Origin: a virus
Length of the DNA stretch: 64,000 nucleotides
Virus record (IMG/VR): IMGVR_UViG_3300042516_005475
Span: 62,001 to 126,000 of that record
Strand: one strand, 5' to 3'
This document shows positions 57,401-62,826 of this stretch, piece by piece. The notes below the pieces were generated by a model. The model was given only the letters and a program-made list of their open reading frames with translations, was not told where the DNA came from and did not search any database. Each line of letters starts with the position of its first letter. The first letter of the stretch is position 1. The position numbers and the translations under genes were made by a program.

Positions 57401-58564
57401 AAGTTGAATTCTTCTACTCAAACAATAACAGCTGGAGCTGATACAGTAGTCCAATTTGTTGATTATTTTGACCCACAAAACTGGTGGAATGCCTCTACAT
57501 ATCAATTCAAACCAACCGTTGAAGGTTATTATGAAATAACTTTTGCTGTATGGTGGGGCGCAGCAGATGTTACTACAACTAACCAAACTAATATTCAAAT
57601 ACGTAAGAATGGTACAACCCAAATGGGTATTAGCCAACATTCATTACAAGCTGGTATTGGTATTTCTCAAATCTTAACAAAGATAATCTTTCTCAATGGT
57701 GGTGCTGACTATTTAGATTTTACCGTTTTTACTGCAGATACTGGAACACAAGACATCCAACAAGGCAATACTGAAGGAAGCGGTACATATTTTTCTGCAG
57801 CATTAATTGTTGGTGGAACATCATCTGGTTTACCTGGTGCATCTGGTTTACCTGGTGAATCTGGTTTACCTGGTGCTGTAGGTTTACCTGGTCATAGCGG
57901 TTTACCTGGTGTTTCTGGTGTTTCTGGTTTTTCTGGTTTACCTGGTGCTGTAGGTTTACCTGGCCATAGCGGTTTACCTGGTGTTTCTGGTTTACCTGGC
58001 TTCTCAGGTCAGCCTGGTCATAGCGGTTTACCCGGTCATAGCGGTTTACCTGGAGCATCTGGTTTACCTGGTACATCTGGTTTACCAGGCTTCTCAGGTC
58101 AGCCTGGTGCTGGAGTATCAGGTGGAACCACTAACACAATTGCGAAATTTAGCAGCTCTACAACAGTTGCAAATTCTTCAATGACTGATGATGGTACAAC
58201 AGTTACAATATCTGCAGTAAGTAATATAAGAGGTGTTAAGGAAACTTTCAATAATGTTTCCCCTTCAGCTGGGGTTGTTACTATAGATCTTAACACAACA
58301 ACCGTTGCGCGTCTTACTCTTAATGCTAGCGTCACTAGCTTTACTATTAGTAATCTAACTGCAGGTAGGGCAAATTCATTTACAATAATAACAATACCTA
58401 ATGGTTCTGTATTCACAATAACCTGGTCCTTTGGTGGGGTTTCTGTTAAGTGGCCAGGAGGTACAGCACCAACTCTAACAACAACAAATACTAAATTTGA
58501 TATTTTTAGCTTTATATATGACGGTACAAACTGGTATGGTTTTAACGGAGGTCAAAATTTTTAA
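54443..58564 (+). CDS. Collagen-like tail fibre with three Gly-X-Y blocks and C1q-like domains
   Basis: A 1,373-residue fibre. Residues 1-100 form an N-terminal, probably virion-binding, domain. Gly-X-Y blocks follow at 101-636, 803-975 and 1129-1228, separated by two jelly-roll-like domains (637-802 and 976-1128). The second has FKPTVEGYYEITFAVWW and GADYLDFTVFT, the C1q/TNF-like strand pattern. The C-terminal 145 residues end FDIFSFIYDGTNWYGF and GGQNF, a frequent phage fibre tip. Gly-X-Y regions trimerise into triple helices. Many triplets alternate Gly-x-Pro and Gly-x-Ser, so Pro and Ser share the Y position. Such fibres bind receptors. The downstream oxygenase gene may hydroxylate Pro. 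Confidence 0.85.
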   Translation: MADIQVIPGVAVISFSGVATNTVYLSSSDAGVAILEGPSGSMFTADGNTNEMTIHSTLSASNFVINTPDIDASGLDTLVDPLSVLALSAGKFYVTTAGKIGAPGESGASGLPGSPGISGIPGISGIPGISGTPGFSGLPGASGLPGASGLPGASGLPGASGLPGASGVPGISGIPGISGTPGISGTPGISGIPGASGLPGASGLPGASGLPGASGLLGTSGIPGISGTPGISGVPGISGIPGISGTPGISGTPGASGLPGIQGISGAPGISGIPGISGLPGISGIPGISGTPGTSGNPGASGLPGVQGPSGTSGESGLPGTSGLSGKPGDSGLPGISGSPGDSGLQGISGSPGISGLPGTVGTQGISGLPGFSGIPGISGTPGASGLPGTNGIPGDSGFPGISGVPGISGLPGARGFPGDSGVPGISGTPGDSGTPGISGLPGASGLPGASGGLGISGTPGISGVPGVSGAPGISGPPGVSGLPGASGLPGISGTTGESGVPGISGTPGDSGLPGASGLLGVSGLPGESGVPGISGTPGVYGTPGISGVPGVSGTPGISGVPGVSGTPGISGVPGVSGLPGASGQSGDSGTTGASGLSGISGTPGVSGTPGISGVPGISGLPGASGLPGARGIAGGATYYLNNSVTSLSGWKEWSTTPVLLAQTVDTITLSASETGVIQSFITPENDPYLTFITPGIWAFYLHCVRGGNNTIFDVYAQVYRYNTNLGTLTYLLSTAPVAVVSNTTPQMQLSDSFFNGASALLNDRLYVEIKAVNNGNNTNTVSLYSEGETNYSFSITPIGATGNSGLPGISGTPGISGLPGASGLSGYSGLPGISGLPGHSGLPGISGLPGHSGLPGFSGLPGDSGLPGVSGGPGVSGGPGVSGGPGISGAPGISGALGGSGLPGVSGLPGMVGLSGDSGLPGYSGLPGISGGPGISGTPGISGPPGVSGAPGISGPPGVSGLPGASGLPGKDGGQLTVSNYVASGKLNSSTQTITAGADTVVQFVDYFDPQNWWNASTYQFKPTVEGYYEITFAVWWGAADVTTTNQTNIQIRKNGTTQMGISQHSLQAGIGISQILTKIIFLNGGADYLDFTVFTADTGTQDIQQGNTEGSGTYFSAALIVGGTSSGLPGASGLPGESGLPGAVGLPGHSGLPGVSGVSGFSGLPGAVGLPGHSGLPGVSGLPGFSGQPGHSGLPGHSGLPGASGLPGTSGLPGFSGQPGAGVSGGTTNTIAKFSSSTTVANSSMTDDGTTVTISAVSNIRGVKETFNNVSPSAGVVTIDLNTTTVARLTLNASVTSFTISNLTAGRANSFTIITIPNGSVFTITWSFGGVSVKWPGGTAPTLTTTNTKFDIFSFIYDGTNWYGFNGGQNF
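54743..56350 (+). repeat. Collagen-like block 1
   Basis: About 536 residues of Gly-X-Y, mostly in an 18-base hexapeptide unit G-x-P-G-x-S (e.g. GLPGAS, GTPGIS). Charged residues are rare. Confidence 0.9.
56849..57367 (+). repeat. Collagen-like block 2
   Basis: About 173 residues of Gly-X-Y with units such as GLPGIS and GGPGVS; triplets GHS, GYS and GDS add polar variants. Confidence 0.88.
57827..58126 (+). repeat. Collagen-like block 3
   Basis: About 100 residues of Gly-X-Y (GLPGHS, GLPGFS, GLPGVS), with a one-residue frame interruption at GAGVSGG before the tip domain. Confidence 0.88.
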
Positions 58565-58569
58565 TTTTT

Positions 58570-59385
58570 ATGGCTACTATAGGTTCTGGTCGCGGACCAT
58601 TAATAAGAAGTAAAGGTGGCGGTGGTTTTACACCAGTAGAAGTTTTAGTACTAAGTGTAGGTTCTGGTTCAAGTACCGTTCCATCTGGAGCCACAAGCGC
58701 AGTTGTAGAAGCTTGGGGTGGAGGAGGAGGAAGCACTGGAGGTGATATAAGTACTGGAACTGGTGCGGGAGGAGCTTATGCAAGATCTACTATTACAGGA
58801 ATAAGTGGTGGGAATATTTTTTATTATACTGTTGGAGCTGGAGGAGTTGGTACTGGTTCATCAAGTGCAACAGCAGGTGGTGATAGTTGGGTAAATTATA
58901 ATTCTAACTCTGTACCTACGTCTTCAACTACTGGCTGTAAAGCGGTTGGTGGAGCAACACATCCAACTACAATACCAAATAATTCAACTCAATTAGCTAA
59001 TTCTATTGGCACAATAAGATATATTGGCGGATCAGGAGGTGGTGGTCCAGAAGGTGGTGGAGGAGGATCAGCAGGAACAACTGCAAATGGAGTCAATGGA
59101 ACTGGTGGAAGCGGTGCAGCGGGAGGCGCTTCTGGAAGCGGTGCAGCGGGAGGGTGTGGAGGTGGAGGTTCCAATTCAGGTGGAAATGGACAAAGTACTG
59201 TCAACGGAGGAGGTGGAGGGGGTGGTTCATATAATAATGCAGGAGGTAATGGTGGAGTTCCTGGAGGAGCTGGTGGTATGGGATGGTCAAGTCAAAATGC
59301 AGTTTGTGCAGGAGGTACAAATACAAATACCGCAGGAACTGGTGGTGATGGTGGAAGAGGTCAAGTCAGAATAACTTATAATTAA
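58570..59385 (+). CDS. Glycine-rich fibre-tip protein (adhesin-like)
   Basis: A 271-residue protein with an N-terminal SGRGPLIRSKGGGGFTP and a beta strand region (TVPSGATSAVVEAWGGGGGS), then long Gly runs (GGSGGGGPEGGGG, NGGGGGGGSYNNAGG) and a closing GGRGQVRITYN. This is the layout of phage Gly-rich tip domains, in which Gly runs pack as polyglycine II helices (as in phage S16 gp38); the AVVEAWGGGGG strand and the Gly-rich end are typical. It is just after the collagen-like fibre, so it likely caps it or binds the receptor. Function is inferred from layout. Confidence 0.6.
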   Translation: MATIGSGRGPLIRSKGGGGFTPVEVLVLSVGSGSSTVPSGATSAVVEAWGGGGGSTGGDISTGTGAGGAYARSTITGISGGNIFYYTVGAGGVGTGSSSATAGGDSWVNYNSNSVPTSSTTGCKAVGGATHPTTIPNNSTQLANSIGTIRYIGGSGGGGPEGGGGGSAGTTANGVNGTGGSGAAGGASGSGAAGGCGGGGSNSGGNGQSTVNGGGGGGGSYNNAGGNGGVPGGAGGMGWSSQNAVCAGGTNTNTAGTGGDGGRGQVRITYN

Positions 59386-59389
59386 AATT

Positions 59390-59851
59390 ATGAAAGTAGC
59401 AACAATAATCGACAATAATATTACAATACAAAATATTTATGAAATGTATCCTCATGTATCTTTTCCAGATACTGGTGTACCAGATTCATTTTTACAAGAA
59501 AATAACTTGTATAGAGTTATTGACACATTACCATACAATCCAGAAACGCAAATTTTTAATTTGTTGGATAAACCAGTGTTAGTAGATAATTTAGTTTATA
59601 CTGTTGTAGTGTTTGCAAAAACAGAAGAAGAAATTAAATCAGACAAGCTTTTAAAAGTCAGACAGTATCGTAATGATCTTTTAAATGCATCTGATAATTA
59701 CGTAACTATTGATAGGTGGGAAACATATTCAGAAGATAAAAAATTTGCTTGGAGACAGTATAGACAAGCCTTAAGGGATTTACCTCAATACACAGAAGAT
59801 CTGGATAATATCCTATGGCCAGTAAGTCCCGCTGCTCCACCAGCGCGCTAA
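59390..59851 (+). CDS. Tail fibre assembly chaperone-like protein (Phage_tail_APC type)
   Basis: A 153-residue protein. The last third reads KVRQYRNDLLNASDNYVTID, then WRQYRQALRDLPQYTED and WPVSP, close to Phage_tail_APC (PF16778), where R-x-x-R-N-x-L-L-x-x-(S/T)-D and W-x-x-Y-R-Q-A-L-R-D-L-P are the diagnostic phrases. These proteins help fibre subunits fold or attach. It follows the Gly-rich tip gene after 4 bases and ends 41 bases before the oxygenase gene, so the fibre, tip, chaperone and oxygenase form one cluster. Confidence 0.75.
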   Translation: MKVATIIDNNITIQNIYEMYPHVSFPDTGVPDSFLQENNLYRVIDTLPYNPETQIFNLLDKPVLVDNLVYTVVVFAKTEEEIKSDKLLKVRQYRNDLLNASDNYVTIDRWETYSEDKKFAWRQYRQALRDLPQYTEDLDNILWPVSPAAPPAR

Positions 59852-59892
59852 ATGTTAATTGATTTCAATCGAAAATAATATACATATTTTGT

Positions 59893-60675
59893 ATGACGGT
59901 ATTACATCAGGATATTGGAAAGGTAATCCAGCCTAAAATTAATCCAAATCTCATTATTCAGGAACTAGCTAGTACATTTAAATCTACTGGCAGATTAGAA
60001 ATTCCTGAATTTTTAGATGCTGCTACTGCTGATCATATGCATTATTTTTATAATGAACTGTATCCTTCAGAATGGTGGTCTTCCTCAAGTGTGCCAGCCA
60101 TATTTAAAAATTATGTAACTAACACTGAGATCTATGATGAGTATAATCAAGGAGATCGTTTTCAAAACACTCCTGATAATCAGGCTGCAATTAAAATTAC
60201 ATACGAGGCAGCTCATAAGGCTAATGGGGAGGGTAAATTTGCATATTTCTTCTATAGATCTTTTAATGATCACCCAGTAGATTGTGTTTGTCAAGAATGT
60301 CAGCTAACTAGATTCTTTAGCGCTCCTGAGTTTATAGTGTTTTTAAATGCTATTACTGGTAATACACTGAATATTGTTGCTCCCTTTACAATTTTTACTA
60401 GCAAATACTCTCAAGGCTGCTTCCTTAATACCCATTCTGATGATATGAATGGTAAACTAGCCTTTGTCTATCATCTTACTAAGGATTGGAGACCTGACTA
60501 CGGTGGCTTATTTACAGCTCAAGATAAGGATAGAAACGTGCTAAAAACCATTGTTCCTAGCTTTAACAAGTTTGTTTGCTTTAGAGTTGGAGATTATGTT
60601 ACTCCTCATAGTGTCACTCAGGTTTCTCACCACGTACAGAAGCATAGAATGTCGTTAACTGGTTGGTATAAGTGA
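59893..60675 (+). CDS. 2-oxoglutarate/Fe(II)-dependent oxygenase, prolyl-hydroxylase-like
   Basis: A 260-residue cytosolic enzyme that would couple decarboxylation of 2-oxoglutarate to hydroxylation of a substrate. The iron ligands are visible: His181-x-Asp183 (in NTHSDD) and His239 (in TPHSV), with Arg252 placed to bind 2-oxoglutarate. The GG strand (WRPDYGGLFTA) matches prolyl 4-hydroxylase relatives (2OG-FeII_Oxy_3). The gene ends the collagen-like fibre cluster, and the fibre is full of X-Pro-Gly, the animal hydroxylase target, so it is a good candidate to modify it. DNA-base or other protein modification is the alternative. A weak TTGATT/TACATA promoter may precede it. Confidence 0.8.
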   Translation: MTVLHQDIGKVIQPKINPNLIIQELASTFKSTGRLEIPEFLDAATADHMHYFYNELYPSEWWSSSSVPAIFKNYVTNTEIYDEYNQGDRFQNTPDNQAAIKITYEAAHKANGEGKFAYFFYRSFNDHPVDCVCQECQLTRFFSAPEFIVFLNAITGNTLNIVAPFTIFTSKYSQGCFLNTHSDDMNGKLAFVYHLTKDWRPDYGGLFTAQDKDRNVLKTIVPSFNKFVCFRVGDYVTPHSVTQVSHHVQKHRMSLTGWYK

Positions 60676-60693
60676 GAACATTAAAACAAGATA

Positions 60694-60740
60694 AAACCCG
60701 TTGTCTCCCTGTTATAGTGACGGAGAACAACGGGTTTATT
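60694..60740 (+). terminator. Terminator after the oxygenase gene, possibly bidirectional
   Basis: AAACCCGTTGT pairs with ACAACGGGTTT (11 pairs), extended inward by CTCC/GGAG with one bulge, followed by ATTTTG. It stands between convergent genes and is flanked by A and T runs on both sides. Confidence 0.8.
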
Positions 60741-60757
60741 TTGTGTTAAAACTTAGA

Positions 60758-61069
60758 TTAATGTCTAAAGTGGTGATAGTGATGAAAAGTAGCAGGGAAA
60801 TACACAGTTACAGGGGTTGGGCAAACAATTCCAATAGGAGTTGGATATACAACCGGAGCAGGAGCTGGAACATATACAACAGGAGCAGGGGAATATATTA
60901 CCTGTCTTGGCAAATAAACAGGTGTTGTATAAACTACAGGAGCGGGAGTATAAACTACAGGAGCTGGGGTATAAAAAGGAATTCCAATGTTTACACTAAC
61001 TCCCCAACCTCCTGCATATGCAGAGGTTGTGATAAACAAACCAACTATTACCAACATTAACTTTTTCAT
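60758..61069 (-). CDS. Small secreted PAPVVY-repeat protein
   Basis: A 103-residue protein with a Sec signal peptide (MKKLMLVIVGLFITTSAYA, cleavage before GGWG). The mature part has GWGVSVNIGIPFYTP, several PAPVVY units and a His-rich end (FHHYHHFRH). Similar short Pro/Val/Tyr-repeat exported proteins occur in environmental Gram-negative bacteria, so host origin is possible. A periplasmic or cell-surface position is inferred. The start was moved to ATG 61069, since the earlier ATG at 61075 lies in the predicted promoter start region. Confidence 0.55.
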   Translation of the reverse strand: MKKLMLVIVGLFITTSAYAGGWGVSVNIGIPFYTPAPVVYTPAPVVYTTPVYLPRQVIYSPAPVVYVPAPAPVVYPTPIGIVCPTPVTVYFPATFHHYHHFRH

Positions 61070-61078
61070 AGTCATATA

Positions 61079-61086
61079 TATTTATT
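61079..61086 (-). promoter_or_regulatory. Late-type promoter box AATAAATA
   Basis: Minus-strand box, 9 bases before ATG 61069; overlaps the stop codon region of the upstream HNH gene. Confidence 0.45.
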
Positions 61087-61723
61087 AGGTTTTAATAAAG
61101 ATCTTCCAGTCTTCATGTCTAATACTAACGTAGTGAGTGCCTGGAGCAGGAGCCTTAGGAACTCTTAAAAGCTTATATCCAGCCTCATCAGGCATTTTAT
61201 TACCAATCTTTTGATTGAGGGTAACATCGCAAAGCACCATGTTTTCCCATGAATCTTTCCCACCACGGCTCTTAGGTGTAACGTGATGAATACTACCATT
61301 ATGCTTATCAAGCTTCTTGCCGGTAAGCTGACAGATATAGTTATCCCGCTTCCAAATAGCAGTCTTAGTAACCCTTTCTAGACGTTTAGGCATAGAACCA
61401 TAGTTCTTAGCAATAAGAACAGTAGGAATTCGCATAATCCTATTGTTAGCACACTTAATAAATGGAGAGTATTTAAAAACTGGTTGAAAATACCATTCGT
61501 TGCGAGACACAGTCTTTATAGTGTAATTGGAATAATCATATCCAGTCACATTTCCAGTCTTAGAATCAGTTTGCTCTTTATAGTCGATGCAAATAGCCTC
61601 CCAGCCGTTAGAGTCTTCTTGGCTAAGAAACTGAGTCATGGTGTCTTTGACAGTTTTGGTTTCTCCAGTAAACTCCCAGTTCTTGTTTAGAACAATAGTA
61701 TAGACATCGTTTTCGACTGACAT
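61085..61723 (-). CDS. HNH endonuclease
   Basis: A 212-residue protein. Residues about 127-180 form an HNH core: YICQLTGKK, then GSIHHVTPKSRGGKDSWENM and LNQKIGN, with the two His of the first strand, the Asn and a later polar end as in the HNH/McrA type. The N-terminal 120 residues are beta-rich and unknown, probably a DNA-recognition domain. The gene has a good sigma70-type promoter starting exactly at its ATG. It may be a homing or host-DNA nuclease. Confidence 0.8.
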   Translation of the reverse strand: MSVENDVYTIVLNKNWEFTGETKTVKDTMTQFLSQEDSNGWEAICIDYKEQTDSKTGNVTGYDYSNYTIKTVSRNEWYFQPVFKYSPFIKCANNRIMRIPTVLIAKNYGSMPKRLERVTKTAIWKRDNYICQLTGKKLDKHNGSIHHVTPKSRGGKDSWENMVLCDVTLNQKIGNKMPDEAGYKLLRVPKAPAPGTHYVSIRHEDWKIFIKT

Positions 61724-61729
61724 GCCTAT

Positions 61730-61758
61730 ATATTATCAGCTTTTAGAAATTTTGGCAA
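61730..61758 (-). promoter_or_regulatory. Sigma70-type promoter (minus strand)
   Basis: TTGCCA (61758-61753), 17-base spacer, TAATAT (61735-61730); the predicted start is the A of ATG 61723. Confidence 0.55.
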
Positions 61759-62463
61759 CTATTTTCCAGGATTTGTTTTTGGTTCATTAAAGAATTTAGA
61801 ACCTTTTAACTTTTTAATGGAATTTTCTACTCTTGTCTTGACTCCTGTTTCTGCTCCTTGAATACGACTTCTTATTAAATTAGTTGCTTGTTCTTTCTCA
61901 CCAGCTAAAAGCAACTTAGTTACATCGTATTTTAAATCCCCTCTATAAACTAAATCAAACAAGGCTTGTTGAGTGTTGTAATCATACTTAAAAAAGTCTG
62001 GATACAATCTTTTTAAAGTTGATAGTCTAGACTTAACGTCGTAATCTAATATCTTTTCTGCTTGCTGTTCAGTTAGTTCTGCAGGTTTTTGTTTGTTAAA
62101 GATTTCCTCAAATTTAAACTCAGGTATAACTTTATTAAAGATAGCCTTTGATTGGTTTGTATGCTTTAGGCTATGCCCCCAACCAATAGTAGGGTCTTTA
62201 GGTGCTCTATGCAACTTTTTAACTAGATTAAAATCAGAGCTACCCTCTCTCTTTTTTAGATCATGTTTAATTTTGTACATAAACTCTTCTTCAGAAGAAG
62301 GTTTAATAGATTTCTGAACTATAGCTGGTTGTTCTTTTTGAGGTATTTCTTTAGCAGCTCCAGGAGCAGCAATTAAACCAGCAGCAAGAAGACTTTTCCA
62401 ATCAAGCTTTTCTTCAACTTGATACTGCTTTAACACATCATTATATGTTTTAGAAAAGCTCAT
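61759..62463 (-). CDS. Lysozyme-like protein (GH24, T4 lysozyme type)
   Basis: A 234-residue protein. Residues about 65-200 carry the T4-lysozyme-type pattern: LKKREGSS with the catalytic Glu, TIGWGHSLKH, LTEQQAEKILDYDV and QQALFDLVYRGDL. It cleaves peptidoglycan at the end of infection or on entry. Before this lies an extension of about 55 residues containing a hydrophobic stretch (WKSLLAAGLIAAPGAA) that may be a membrane anchor or signal-arrest segment, and a MSFSKTYNDVLKQ start resembling packaged T4 proteins. No holin is seen next to it. The start overlaps the upstream stop codon (ATGA), so translation is coupled. Confidence 0.72.
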   Translation of the reverse strand: MSFSKTYNDVLKQYQVEEKLDWKSLLAAGLIAAPGAAKEIPQKEQPAIVQKSIKPSSEEEFMYKIKHDLKKREGSSDFNLVKKLHRAPKDPTIGWGHSLKHTNQSKAIFNKVIPEFKFEEIFNKQKPAELTEQQAEKILDYDVKSRLSTLKRLYPDFFKYDYNTQQALFDLVYRGDLKYDVTKLLLAGEKEQATNLIRSRIQGAETGVKTRVENSIKKLKGSKFFNEPKTNPGK

Positions 62464-62825
62464 TGTGTAGGAGGTTGTGGGTTGATTGAAGCAGAGGTAA
62501 ATGTAGGTTTCTTAGGACCAGGTGGTAATCCTTGAGCTTTTCTTAAAGCATCGCTTAACGAGGAAACCATTGTTTGTAAATCCTTTATTTGCTTATATGA
62601 GTTCTGAACATAAGCATTAGTTTGCTGGTCAATTTTGCTTGGTTGAGCGTTTGGAGAACTATCTGTAGCAGCTTCTGTGTCTGAGTATTGAGACTTTACG
62701 CTTGTTTGTGGAGCGTTGATAAGCTGTTTACCACCCGGAGCAGTTAAATTAACCTTAGGTACAGCTGGCATCGTAATACCAGGAGCTTCTTCTAAAAGGC
62801 TCTTACACAATTGATCGAAAGTCAT
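62460..62825 (-). CDS. Small Pro/Gln-rich protein of unknown function
   Basis: A 121-residue protein starting MTFDQLCKSLLEEAP, then a low-complexity region and a helix (QIKDLQTMVSSLSDALRKAQG), ending in a Pro-rich tail. The start was moved to ATG 62825, 5 bases after a late-type box. The N-terminus resembles the packaging leader (capsid-targeting sequence) of T4 internal proteins, so it may enter the capsid; this is a guess. It overlaps the lysozyme-like gene (ATGA), so both come from the same message. Confidence 0.5.
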   Translation of the reverse strand: MTFDQLCKSLLEEAPGITMPAVPKVNLTAPGGKQLINAPQTSVKSQYSDTEAATDSSPNAQPSKIDQQTNAYVQNSYKQIKDLQTMVSSLSDALRKAQGLPPGPKKPTFTSASINPQPPTQ

Positions 62826-62826
62826 G

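Noticed and set aside
59377-59382. TATAAT one base-step before the chaperone gene
   Set aside because: It is the coding end of the glycine-rich gene (Tyr-Asn-stop) and lacks a -35 element.
60701-61060. Plus-strand frame of 119 codons opposite the small secreted protein
   Set aside because: It starts inside the terminator and has a low-complexity Ser/Asn/Arg composition; the minus-strand protein with signal peptide is better.
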